Shown here: positions 45,676-54,320 of the stretch, piece by piece
Numbering within the stretch: the stretch's first letter is position 1
How the letters are laid out: each line of letters begins with the position of its first letter
From: Longimicrobiales bacterium
Lineage (GTDB): Bacteria; Gemmatimonadota; Gemmatimonadetes; Longimicrobiales; Gaopeijiaceae
NCBI GenBank assembly: GCA_951828585.1
Contig: OX639991.1
Span: 4,074,001 to 4,138,000 of the forward strand
Length of the DNA stretch: 64,000 nt
Direction: 5' to 3'
The notes under the pieces: model-generated
The model's database searches: none
Told to the model about the DNA's origin: nothing
What the model saw: only the letters and a program-made list of their open reading frames with translations
Translations under genes and position numbers: made by a program

Positions 45676-47512
45676 CCTGCGCGCGATGCTCGCCGAGGGG
45701 CGGGTCCTGGTGGCGGACGGCGCCATGGGCACCATGCTGTACGAGCGGGGCGTGTTCGTGAACGTCTGCTACGACGAACTGAACGCCACGCACCCGAGGC
45801 TGGTCGAGGAGGTGCACGCCCGATACCTACGGGCCGGGGCGGAGGTACTGGAGACCAACACCTTCGGCGCGAATCCGGTGAAGCTGTCGTCGTACCGGCT
45901 GGAGGAACGCACCGAGGAGCTGAACCGTCTCGCCGCCGAGATCGCGGTGCGGGCGGCGGGGGGGCGGGCGGCGGCGGTGGGCGCGATCGGGCCGCTGGGG
46001 ATCCGCGTCGAGCCGCTGGGACCGACATCGCTGGAAGAGGCGCGGGAGTACTTCGGCCGCCAGGTGGACGGGTTGATCGAGGGCGGCGTGGACGGGTTCA
46101 TCCTGGAGACCTTTTCCGACCTGGCCGAACTGGAGCAGGCGTTCCGGGCCGTGAGGAGCCGGTGCGACCTACCCCTGATCGCGCAGGTGACGGTCGAGGG
46201 GGACGATGGCAAGATCGCGTCGGGCGCCTCCGCGGAACAGGCCGCACGCGCAGCCGACGAATGGGGCGCGGACGTGGTGGGGCTCAATTGCTCGGTCGGC
46301 CCGGCGGTGGTGCTGGAGGCGCTGGAGCGCATGGCCGGGGTCACCTCCCTTCCCCTGTCGGCCCAACCCAACGCCGGATTCCCGACCGCCGTGCGCGAGC
46401 GCAAGATGTACCTCACCCGGCCCGACTACATGGCGCAGTACGCGCGCCGCCTCATCGAAGCGGGCGCGCGGATCGTGGGCGGCTGCTGCGGAACCACCCC
46501 GGAGCATATCCGCCACATCAGCGAACAGGTCGCCGCGAGCCGGCCCCGCACGGCGTCGGTGCGGGTCACCCGCGAAGCCGAGACCGGCGCGGGCGGGCAG
46601 CCGGCTCCTCCCCTCGCGACGCGTTGCGGGCTGGGCCGCCGCCTGGCGGAAGGCGAATTCGTCACCTCGGTCCAGGTCCTGCCCCCGCGGGGGTGGGACA
46701 CCGCGGCGCTCCTGAGGGATTGCCACGCCCTGGCCGCGGCCGGCGCGGACGTGATTGCCGTACACGAGGACCGCGGTGCCGCCCGGCTCGGCGTGTTCGC
46801 CGCCGCCGCGATGATCGCGCACTCATGTCCGGGGGTGGAGCCGCTCGTCCACTACACTTGCAGGGACCGCAAGCTGTCCAGAATGATGAGCGATCTCCTG
46901 GGTGCGGCAGCCACCGGTTTGCACAACCTGCTTCTCCTGACCGGCGACCCTCCCGGTCCCGCCCCCTACCCCGACTACCGGTCCGTGGTCGATGTCGACT
47001 CGATCGGTCTCACGAATGTGGTAACGGGACTGAACGCCGGGGTAGACCCCTCCGGCAACGATATCGGCAATCCGGCGGGTTTCGTGGCGGGGGTTGCCCT
47101 CAACCAGTCGGCCCGTGATCGGACCCGGGAACTGGGGCGGTTCCACTGGAAGGTGGACGCCGGCGCCGATTTCGCCGTGACCCAACCGGTCTTCGACATG
47201 GGCCAGCTACGGGGGTTCCTCGCCGCGGCAGGACAGAAAATCCCCGTGCTTGCGGGGATCGTGCCCCTGGGGAGCGCCCGGCAGGCAGAGTTCCTGCAAA
47301 ACGAGGTCCCCGGCGTGCATGTGCCGGACGGGGTGGTCGAGAGGATGCGCCGGGCAGAGGGGCGGGGGGCGGGGCGTGCAGTAGCCGAGGGGATGGAGAT
47401 CGCGCTCGAAATCGCCGAGGAGCTGCGGGGCGAGGTCGCCGGGGTTCAGATCTCGGCCGTTCGCGAAGGAATGGAAGGCGTGCTCGGGGTGGTGGAGGGG
47501 CTGGGGGGCTGA
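45668..47512 (+). CDS. Homocysteine S-methyltransferase-methylenetetrahydrofolate reductase fusion
   Basis: Bifunctional protein of about 614 residues, like Bacillus YitJ. Residues ~1-300 are a homocysteine-binding barrel ([45 protein letters not shown], zinc site [15 protein letters not shown]). Residues ~330-610 are a MetF-type FAD-dependent reductase ([87 protein letters not shown]). It would make 5-methyl-THF, the substrate of MetH, and start overlap with metH (GTG at 45668) couples their synthesis. An ATG at 45686 is an alternative start. Whether the N-terminal barrel uses folate-independent methyl donors such as S-methylmethionine is open. Confidence 0.93.
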   Translation: MADLRAMLAEGRVLVADGAMGTMLYERGVFVNVCYDELNATHPRLVEEVHARYLRAGAEVLETNTFGANPVKLSSYRLEERTEELNRLAAEIAVRAAGGRAAAVGAIGPLGIRVEPLGPTSLEEAREYFGRQVDGLIEGGVDGFILETFSDLAELEQAFRAVRSRCDLPLIAQVTVEGDDGKIASGASAEQAARAADEWGADVVGLNCSVGPAVVLEALERMAGVTSLPLSAQPNAGFPTAVRERKMYLTRPDYMAQYARRLIEAGARIVGGCCGTTPEHIRHISEQVAASRPRTASVRVTREAETGAGGQPAPPLATRCGLGRRLAEGEFVTSVQVLPPRGWDTAALLRDCHALAAAGADVIAVHEDRGAARLGVFAAAAMIAHSCPGVEPLVHYTCRDRKLSRMMSDLLGAAATGLHNLLLLTGDPPGPAPYPDYRSVVDVDSIGLTNVVTGLNAGVDPSGNDIGNPAGFVAGVALNQSARDRTRELGRFHWKVDAGADFAVTQPVFDMGQLRGFLAAAGQKIPVLAGIVPLGSARQAEFLQNEVPGVHVPDGVVERMRRAEGRGAGRAVAEGMEIALEIAEELRGEVAGVQISAVREGMEGVLGVVEGLGG

Positions 47513-47539
47513 ATCCCTGCTTGCGCACCGGTTCGAAAC

Positions 47540-47633
47540 GGGGAGGGCACTATGAGTATATCCAAGAATAGCTTCGTAGTATATCAAAACATGTCTGTGT
47601 GATATATCTCAAATATCCTCCTTTCAGCATAAA
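47540..47633. other. A+T-rich spacer between convergent genes
   Basis: Between the fusion gene stop and the MetF-like gene stop lies a sharply A+T-rich patch with AGTATATC at two places about 23 nt apart, a GATATATC palindrome and CAAATATCC. No clear rho-independent hairpin is visible. It may act as a factor-dependent termination or DNA-bending region; no gene fits. Confidence 0.35.
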
Positions 47634-48551
47634 TCAAGCGTCCTCGAAATCCCCAACCACCCTCCCCAACCGCGCCGCCACCTCACGACTGCGCAGGTTG
47701 CTCACATACACCTTCTCCGCCCCGGCCGCCCTGAGACGACCGATCGACCGCGCGCAGATCTCGTCTGCGCTTAGCCCGGCCGCGAACTCCGCCGTTATCT
47801 CGCGGCCCGGCACCGGAAAGTAGCGGTTGAGGTAGTCCAGCGTCGCCGGATTCGCGCTCCGGTACAGGAACACTCCGTACACGACCGGGATCTTCACGCC
47901 CATCCTTTCCAGCTCGATCTGGAAGCGTTCCACCTGGCCGAGCGAATGGTGCGAGACGATCTGCGTGAGGACGAAGTCGGCGCTGAAGTCGTCCGCTGCG
48001 ACGAATCGGGCCTGCTCGACCGGGTCCCGGTGCGGATTCGCCCACCCCCCAAGCGGTAACCTGGGTTGCTCAAGCCGCAGGATCGCACGCAGATCCTTGC
48101 CGTGCGGGACGCAGCGATCGAGCCCCACCGATTGGTCACCCCCCACCACCGCCACCCCCGCCACCCCCAGCCCCACCGCTCGCCGCGCAAAGAGCCGGCA
48201 ATACTCCAGCGGATGCTTGCACGTGAGAAACGGCACCACCGTCTCCAGGTCCGCAGCGCTTCCCAGATTCGCCGCCAAGTGCGCCAGACTCTCCTCCTCC
48301 GGGTCTCCGGCCGCGTCGTCGGTGAGCAGGACGAAGGTGCCGCTGCGGGCGAGGCGCCGCACGGAATGGTACATGTCGATCCAGACATCCATCCCACGCG
48401 CCGCGTCCAGCCCCAGCCGGGGCGGCCGCAATTCGACCCCGACCATTAGCCCGGGGCGGCGCAGTCGCGCCACGATGTCGACGGCGCCTTCGCCATCCTC
48501 CGACCGGTAGCCATCCGTCCCGCTCTCCCGGCCAGCCTCACGAGGAGTCAT
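47634..48551 (-). CDS. MetF-like (methylenetetrahydrofolate reductase family) protein
   Basis: The 305-residue TIM-barrel protein of the MTHFR family. Seen: MVGVELRPPRLGL (catalytic-type Glu), VPFLTCKHPLEYCRLFARRA, GVAVVGGDQSVG, SADFVLTQIVSHHSLGQVER and KIPVVYGVFLYRSANPATLDY. These correspond to FEFFPP, HLTC, RGD and ITQ blocks of MetF but in diverged form (ELRPPR, GGDQ, and HH where MetF has FD), so the substrate or cofactor may differ from classical MetF. It is the third gene of the run S9 peptidase-pepP-this, with a 4-nt ATGA overlap with pepP. It is convergent with the MetH/MTHFR fusion gene, which already has a more canonical reductase domain. GGAGG precedes the ATG. Confidence 0.8.
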   Translation of the reverse strand: MTPREAGRESGTDGYRSEDGEGAVDIVARLRRPGLMVGVELRPPRLGLDAARGMDVWIDMYHSVRRLARSGTFVLLTDDAAGDPEEESLAHLAANLGSAADLETVVPFLTCKHPLEYCRLFARRAVGLGVAGVAVVGGDQSVGLDRCVPHGKDLRAILRLEQPRLPLGGWANPHRDPVEQARFVAADDFSADFVLTQIVSHHSLGQVERFQIELERMGVKIPVVYGVFLYRSANPATLDYLNRYFPVPGREITAEFAAGLSADEICARSIGRLRAAGAEKVYVSNLRSREVAARLGRVVGDFEDA

Positions 48552-49867
48552 CTCCCCTCCGACTCCCCGAGCTCGTTCAGATCAAGGGGCAGGGCGCCCG
48601 TGAGCACCTCCGCACCCTCCGGCGTCACCAGCACGTCATCCTCGAGCCGGATTCCGGTTCCCTCCAGCCCCGGCGGCCCGGGATTGCTCTCCGGCGGAAA
48701 ATAGAGGCCCGGCTCCACGGTGAAGACCATGCCGGGCTCCAGCCTGACCGGGCCGTCGCGGTCTCGGTACGGCCCCGCGTCGTGCGTGTCGAGCCCCAGC
48801 CAGTGCGAGGTGCGGTGGGGGAAGAAACGACGGTAGGACCGTTTGTCCAGCACCTCCTCCACCGAACCCTCGAGGATGCCCACAGCCACGAGCCCCTCCG
48901 CCATCCTGCGCACGGCCGCCCGGTGAACCCCATCCAGCGTGCCCCCCGGAAAGCAGGCGGCCACCGCCGCGCGGTGCGCGCCCCGCACCACCTCGTAGAC
49001 CTCGCGGCGTGCACCCTCCAGTTGCCCAGACGCCGGGACGGTACGCGTAATGTCGGCCGCGTAGAAGTCGAATTCGGCCCCCGCATCGACGAGGACGAGG
49101 TCGTCCGCGCCGATCCGGGCGCTGTTGGCCGAGTAGTGCAGCGTGCACCCGTTCACACCGGCGGCCACGATCGTCGCGAAGGCCGGGCCGTTCGCCCCCC
49201 GGCTGCGAAAGCCGGCTTCCAGCGCCGCCTCCACCTCCCACTCCCCCATCCCCCCTCGCACGCTCCCCAACACCGCCTCGAACGCCGCCACCGAAATACC
49301 TGCGGCTTCCCGCATCCGCGCGATCTCGGCCGGATCCTTCCGGAGCCGCATCGGGTCAAGGACGGTGCCCGGGTCCGCCAACATCCAGGGACCCACTCCG
49401 TTTCGGGTCCGGAGCCGCCGGCCGTTCCGCAGGGTCTCCCGCACCACCCGGTCGCACACCTCGCACGCACCGAGCCGGTAGTGAATCCCTTCTCCCCCCG
49501 CCAACAGACCAGTTGCCTTGTCCGCAAAGTCCCCCAAGGGGAGAGCCCGGTCGGCGCCGAACAGAGTCCGCGCCTCTTCCGGCTCGCACCGCGGACCCGC
49601 CCAGAGCTCCTTCTCGGGGTCTCTTTCCGGCACGAACAGCACGAAACGGTCCTCGTCCGCGAAGCCCCGGAGGAGCGCGATGCACTCCGGCGCGTCCCAT
49701 CCCGTCAGGTACAGGAGCTCGGAATCGGGGCGGTAGCGGTACTCGGAGTCGCTGTTCTTGAAGCGGACCGGAGCCGCCGGCAGAAGCATGGAGGCGTCTC
49801 CCAACCGGGCGAGCACTCGGTCGCGCCGGTCACCGTGCGGGATCGGCGGAAACGAGTCGCCCCTCAC
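48548..49867 (-). CDS. pepP: Xaa-Pro aminopeptidase (M24B)
   Basis: Removes N-terminal residues preceding proline. The 439 residues include an aminopeptidase P N-terminal domain (FKNSDSEYRYRPDSELLYLT, FVPERDPEKELWAGPR) and the pita-bread catalytic domain. All five di-metal ligands are visible: VDAGAEFDFYAADITRT (two Asp), FFPHRTSHWLGLDTHDAG (His), MVFTVEPGLYF (Glu) and GTGIRLEDDVLVT (Glu). The GTG at 49865-49867 overlaps the stop of the S9 peptidase gene (GTGA), and its own stop overlaps the MetF-like gene start. Co-expression with a prolyl oligopeptidase-type enzyme suggests a shared role in proline-peptide breakdown. Confidence 0.95.
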   Translation of the reverse strand: MRGDSFPPIPHGDRRDRVLARLGDASMLLPAAPVRFKNSDSEYRYRPDSELLYLTGWDAPECIALLRGFADEDRFVLFVPERDPEKELWAGPRCEPEEARTLFGADRALPLGDFADKATGLLAGGEGIHYRLGACEVCDRVVRETLRNGRRLRTRNGVGPWMLADPGTVLDPMRLRKDPAEIARMREAAGISVAAFEAVLGSVRGGMGEWEVEAALEAGFRSRGANGPAFATIVAAGVNGCTLHYSANSARIGADDLVLVDAGAEFDFYAADITRTVPASGQLEGARREVYEVVRGAHRAAVAACFPGGTLDGVHRAAVRRMAEGLVAVGILEGSVEEVLDKRSYRRFFPHRTSHWLGLDTHDAGPYRDRDGPVRLEPGMVFTVEPGLYFPPESNPGPPGLEGTGIRLEDDVLVTPEGAEVLTGALPLDLNELGESEGR

Positions 49868-52038
49868 CCGCGGCCGGTGCCCGTCGCGGCACGGCTCCGG
49901 GGCGGATTGTCGATCAGGAAATGCACGAACCAGCTGCGAATGCGTTCCAGGCGGTCCACGAGCAGCCACGGCTCCCCGGTCCGCGACAGTCCGTGTGACG
50001 AGCGCGGATAGCGCACCATCTCCACTGGCACGTCCCGCTTCTTCAGCGACATGAACCACTGCTCGCCGTCTCCGATCGGGGTGCGGTAGTCGTTCTCGCT
50101 GTGAATGATCAGGGTGGGCGCGGTGACGTTTTCGACGTACGAGATCGGCGACAGGCGGCGGTACAGGTCGCGCTGCTCCCAGGGAGGACCGTAGAACTCG
50201 TATTCGGTCAGGCGCTGCGCGTCCGAGGTGCCCCACCAGCTCTCCCAGTTGGTGATCGAGCGCGAGGTGACCGCCGCGCTGAAGATTTCCGTCGTGGCGG
50301 TGAGCCAGTTCGTCATGAAGCCGCCGTAGCTGCCCCCCGAGACTCCCAGCCGGTTTGCGTCGATCTCGGGGTACGCCGCCAGCGCCGCCTCGACGCCGTC
50401 CAGATAGTCCTCCTTGTCCACGATTCCCCACTGCCCGCGGGTCGCGTACTGGAAGTCGTGCCCGTACCCGGAGGAGCCGCGCGGGTTGGTGTACAGCACG
50501 AAGAAGCCCGCGGCCGACAGAACGTGGAAGGTGGGGAAGAAGGTGTTCCCGTAGGCGGAGTGCGGTCCCCCGTGGATCTTGAGCACCATCGGGTAGGAGC
50601 CGCCCGCACGGAAGCCGACGGGCTTGACGACCCAGCCCTCGACTTCGGTCCCATCCTCCGCCGTCCAGGTCAGGTGCTCCGCCGGCATCAGGTTCACTCC
50701 GGACAGCCAGCCGTCGTTGAAGCGGGTGACCTTCTGCTCGCTCGATCCGTCCACAGGTCCGACGTACAGCTCGGCGGGAGTGACGGCGTCGGTGCCGGTG
50801 AAGGCCATCACCCCTCCGGAGGCCGAGAAGGAGAAGGAGGACAGTCGGCGGGCGCCGCTGGTGACCTGTCGCACAAGACCGCCCGGGGCGCCGTGGAAGA
50901 GGTGGCTGTCGCCGCCGACCCCGGCCGAGAAATGCACGGCCGTTCCGTCCGCGGTCCAGGTGGGTGCGCCGGGACGCAGTTCCCACCCCTCGGTGAGGTT
51001 CACGGGAAGACCGCGGAAGTGGCCATCGGAACCGATCTCCGCCACGAGAAGGTCGGTCTGGCTGCCCCGCGCGGGGGTGGAGAGAAAGGCCACGTAGCGG
51101 CCATCCGGCGACACGGCGGGTGCGCTCTCGGTGCCCGGGTTGGTGGTCAGACGCCGCAAGGTGCCGCCCAGCGCGTCGACTGCCCAGATGTCGCCGGAGT
51201 TCTCGCTGTCGAGTTCGTCATCCTCCCGTTCATCGCCGGCAAAGAAGATGACCGATCCGTCCCATGACCAGACCGGGGCGCCCGCGTTGAAGGACAGCTG
51301 CGTGAGCTGCCGCGGCGTGCCACCGGCCGCGTCCGCGACCATGAGCTGTCGCTTGTCTCGGGACAGGTAGTGCGGCTGCAGGGCGAGCCGCCCGTCCCGC
51401 TTGTACCGGGTGGAGGTCACGACCCGTCCATCGAAGCGGGACGGGTCCAGCGTGCGGGTCACCGCGTCGGGCGCGATCCACCCCTTGCGTCTCTCGACCT
51501 CTCCCTCCCCATCGCCATCGGCCGCATCCCCGTCCGGCGTGCCGACGTAGGCGATCCGGGTACCATCGGGAGACCAGACCGGGAGACCCTCGACGCCGTC
51601 AATGTGGAATGCCTCGCCTCCCGCACCACGCACGCGCAGGAACCAGACCGGATTGGGGTCGTCGCCCCGCGTCGACGCAAAGGCCAGAAGCGATCCATCG
51701 GGGGACCAGCGGGGGTCGCTCGACTCCTCGTTGGAGCTAGTCACGGGAAAGGGGTCACCCGTGGGCCGGCCACCTTCCAGGGGCTGCAGCCATACCTCCC
51801 GGTGGCGGCGGTTTTCGTCTTCGACCACCGTCGTCACCGTGAAAGCCACAAAATCCCCGTCGGGCGCGACGGCCACTTCCCCCACGCCCACCAGACGGTA
51901 GTACAGGTCCGGCTCATACCCTGGGCTCTGCGCCGCGATCCCGGCCGGAGTGACCGGGAGGATCGCCACCACCAGGGCGGCGGTGAGAAGGAACTGCCGC
52001 GGAGCGCCGCTGTTCGGCCCACCACCTCCACTTGCCAT
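49864..52038 (-). CDS. Secreted S9 family prolyl oligopeptidase/dipeptidyl peptidase
   Basis: The 724-residue serine peptidase of the alpha/beta-hydrolase fold. A signal peptide (LLTAALVVAILPVTPAGIAAQ) precedes an N-terminal beta-propeller with PD40-like blades (DPRWSPDGSLLAFASTRGDD, LPVWSPDGTRIAYVGTPDGD, VSPDGRYVAFLSTPARG). The catalytic domain begins near residue 480 (MVLKIHGGPHSAYGNTFFPT), with nucleophile GVSGGSYGGFMTNW, Asp in IIHSENDYRTPIGDGEQ and His in YPRSSHGLSRTG. The ATG at 52038 has GGGAG 6 nt upstream. First gene of the operon with pepP and the MetF-like gene. Likely releases di- or oligopeptides in the periplasm; cleavage preference not determined. Confidence 0.93.
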   Translation of the reverse strand: MASGGGGPNSGAPRQFLLTAALVVAILPVTPAGIAAQSPGYEPDLYYRLVGVGEVAVAPDGDFVAFTVTTVVEDENRRHREVWLQPLEGGRPTGDPFPVTSSNEESSDPRWSPDGSLLAFASTRGDDPNPVWFLRVRGAGGEAFHIDGVEGLPVWSPDGTRIAYVGTPDGDAADGDGEGEVERRKGWIAPDAVTRTLDPSRFDGRVVTSTRYKRDGRLALQPHYLSRDKRQLMVADAAGGTPRQLTQLSFNAGAPVWSWDGSVIFFAGDEREDDELDSENSGDIWAVDALGGTLRRLTTNPGTESAPAVSPDGRYVAFLSTPARGSQTDLLVAEIGSDGHFRGLPVNLTEGWELRPGAPTWTADGTAVHFSAGVGGDSHLFHGAPGGLVRQVTSGARRLSSFSFSASGGVMAFTGTDAVTPAELYVGPVDGSSEQKVTRFNDGWLSGVNLMPAEHLTWTAEDGTEVEGWVVKPVGFRAGGSYPMVLKIHGGPHSAYGNTFFPTFHVLSAAGFFVLYTNPRGSSGYGHDFQYATRGQWGIVDKEDYLDGVEAALAAYPEIDANRLGVSGGSYGGFMTNWLTATTEIFSAAVTSRSITNWESWWGTSDAQRLTEYEFYGPPWEQRDLYRRLSPISYVENVTAPTLIIHSENDYRTPIGDGEQWFMSLKKRDVPVEMVRYPRSSHGLSRTGEPWLLVDRLERIRSWFVHFLIDNPPRSRAATGTGRG

Positions 52039-52389
52039 TTCCGGCTCCCTTCGGCGTTGTTGGAGCATCGGCGGGGCGCACCACTGCAGTCTGCACCGCC
52101 GCCACCATTCCGCGATTCCCCACCCTGGCGGGTAACCAGGAGGGTCGCAAGACGCGAACGCCAACGTAGGCAGCGCACCCATTCGGCTCAAGTCGGAGTC
52201 GCATGGCCCGACACGCGCGTGCCCCGGGAGCATCGAGCAATCGCCGGGCCACGGCCGGTCGGGTCGGTTGCCAGCCCCGTTGTCGCAGCCCCGGTACCGC
52301 AGCCCCGGTACCGGACAGTGCCGATTGTCCCGCGACGTATTACTTTGATCCGGATACTAGGGATTTCACCTCATCACCTGGAGGTCCCC
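52039..52389. promoter_or_regulatory. Divergent intergenic region with a short tandem repeat
   Basis: This 351-bp gap separates the S9 peptidase operon (minus) from the CRL-domain gene (plus). At about 52283-52313 GCAGCCCCGGTACC occurs twice in tandem, preceded by a partial third CAGCCCCG. A locally A+T-richer patch (TATTACTTTGATCC, then GATACTAGGG) at 52337-52362, with GGAGG 6 nt before the plus-strand GTG, is the likely promoter/leader. No convincing -35/-10 pair is evident, and no gene is seen. Confidence 0.35.
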
Positions 52390-54153
52390 GTGAGACGCCC
52401 CCCGGTTCACCTCATGCACTCCATCCTGCCCCTGCTGCTGGCAGCGAGCATCCCCGCCCACGCAGACGCCCAATCGGTACGGGGCCGGCTCCTGGACCCC
52501 GACGGAGAAACCGGCCTGGGCAGCGCTATGATCGTCCTCGAGGACCGCAACGGCAACGAGATCGAACGTGCCCTGTCGCGCGGCAGCGGTCTCTTTCAGT
52601 TGAACGCCCCCGCACCGGGCAGCTATCGTCTGAGAGCCGAGCGGATCGGTTACGCGACCACCCTCTCCGACTACTTCAACCTGGAGGCCGGCGAGACGCT
52701 CACGCAGAACCTCGTCGCCGCGGTGGAAGTCATCACCCTTGAAGGCCTGGTGGCCGGTGGCGAACGCAAATGCACCGTGCGGCCGGAAGAAGGGCTGGCG
52801 GTCACGCGTGTATGGGACGAGGCGCGGAAGGCGCTGAGCGCGGCGGCATGGACCCAGGAACGCGGCTACTACCAGTACGAGATGATGAATATCATGCGAC
52901 GCCTGGAGCCCGAACACAGGAGGGTCATCGACGAACAGCGGAGCTACAACCGTGCCTACATGCAGGCCCCCTACGTGTCGCGGCCGGCGGACTCCCTCGT
53001 CAACGGGGGATTTGCCCGCATCACCCCGAGAGAATCGCTGTATTGGGCACCCGATGCCGAGGTCCTGCTGTCCGACGCCTTTCTGGACACCCACTGCTTC
53101 AACCTGAAGACCGACGCCCAGGATGCCCCGGGACTGATCGGGCTGGCCTTTGAGCCCGTACCGGGCCGGCGCCTGCCTGATATCGGCGGAACGTTGTGGC
53201 TCGACCTGAACACGTCCCGGCTCGAGCGTCTGGACTTCACGTACAGAAACCTCAACCTCCCGCGAACGATCCTGACCAGCGGCATCGGGGGTTCGCTGGA
53301 GTTCGAAGCTCTGCCCAACGGCACCTGGATCGTGAACAGGTGGAGAATCCGCATGCCCAAGGCCGGCATGGGAACCAACCTCATATCGGGGGGAGGCACG
53401 GCGGTTCTCGAGGAGATTATCGTCCAGGGAGGCGACGTCATAAGAGTACACGGCAACGAGGGTACGGTTCTCGAATCAGACCTCGGCGGCGGGATCGCCG
53501 GCGTGGTCCGCGACACCTTGCGGGCCGGGCTGCCCAATGCCCGGGTCTTCGTGGTGGGAACCGGGATCGAGTCGTTCACGGACGCCGAGGGGAAGTTCCA
53601 GCTGGCGAGGCTTGATCCGGGCGTCTACTCGGTCACCTTCAGTCATCCCTATCTGGAGCCGTACGCCTACACTCCCGAACCCTTCGAGGTGGAGGTGCTC
53701 GCCGACACGGATACCCCGGCTCAGGTCAGCTTCACGGCGCCCAGGGTGGACAGGATCATCCGCGGACTGTGCAGGGACGTTGAGCAACCCGAAGCAGCGG
53801 TGTCGGTGGGGCGGGAAGTTTCGACCAACGGCATCCTGGTGGGCCGGGTGACCGATTCCGGCGGCAATCCGGTGCCGAACGTGATGGTCCGCATTCTGTC
53901 GAGCCAGTTCGACGTGGGAGGACCCGTCCTGAGAACGGACCGGGGCGGCGTCATCGTGTCGACCAACGATTCGGGTTACTACCGCGCGTGTTGGATGCCG
54001 GTCGACTCTCCGCTCGATGTGGCGGTCCTGGATCCGGATGAGACGGATCCCTCGGATGTCGATGCGGCCAGGCTTCTGACCGAGGAGCAGGAAGTCATCC
54101 TGCGTCCCGCGTCTCCGCTGGGAAGGCTTGATTTGCGGATCAATCCGATGTGA
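52390..54153 (+). CDS. Secreted protein with CRL domains at both ends
   Basis: The 587-residue exported protein has a signal peptide (HSILPLLLAASIPAHADAQ). An N-terminal CRL domain (VRGRLLDPDGETGLGSAMIV) covers about residues 30-110. A middle region of about 260 residues contains WDEARKALSAAAWTQERGYY and a LolA-like beta pattern (DIGGTLWLDLNTSRLERLDF, IVNRWRIRMPKAGMGTN). Two more CRL-like domains follow (IAGVVRDTLRAGLPNARVFV, LVGRVTDSGGNPVPNVMVRI). The GTG at 52390 is chosen because GGAGG lies 5-6 nt upstream; an internal ATG nine codons later is possible. Proteins of this build are common among envelope proteins of FCB-group-like bacteria. Function unknown. Confidence 0.8.
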   Translation: MRRPPVHLMHSILPLLLAASIPAHADAQSVRGRLLDPDGETGLGSAMIVLEDRNGNEIERALSRGSGLFQLNAPAPGSYRLRAERIGYATTLSDYFNLEAGETLTQNLVAAVEVITLEGLVAGGERKCTVRPEEGLAVTRVWDEARKALSAAAWTQERGYYQYEMMNIMRRLEPEHRRVIDEQRSYNRAYMQAPYVSRPADSLVNGGFARITPRESLYWAPDAEVLLSDAFLDTHCFNLKTDAQDAPGLIGLAFEPVPGRRLPDIGGTLWLDLNTSRLERLDFTYRNLNLPRTILTSGIGGSLEFEALPNGTWIVNRWRIRMPKAGMGTNLISGGGTAVLEEIIVQGGDVIRVHGNEGTVLESDLGGGIAGVVRDTLRAGLPNARVFVVGTGIESFTDAEGKFQLARLDPGVYSVTFSHPYLEPYAYTPEPFEVEVLADTDTPAQVSFTAPRVDRIIRGLCRDVEQPEAAVSVGREVSTNGILVGRVTDSGGNPVPNVMVRILSSQFDVGGPVLRTDRGGVIVSTNDSGYYRACWMPVDSPLDVAVLDPDETDPSDVDAARLLTEEQEVILRPASPLGRLDLRINPM

Positions 54154-54320
54154 TCCGTCGGCGGCCGACTGCTTCGCGTCGCAATCCGCCCTTGGTGTGG
54201 CCGCCGCGCGAGTAGAACGTCGGCTTGCCCCGTCGTTCGGCATTGTCGGCTGCGTCACGTCCGGCTTACCATCAGCGAACTCTTCCACCAAGCCCCCCTG
54301 CTACCCCTATCGAGAATTCC

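Noticed and set aside
48548-50986. 812-codon version of the Xaa-Pro aminopeptidase frame
   Set aside because: The first ~370 codons are the out-of-frame complement of the S9 peptidase gene; the real start is the GTG overlapping that gene's stop.
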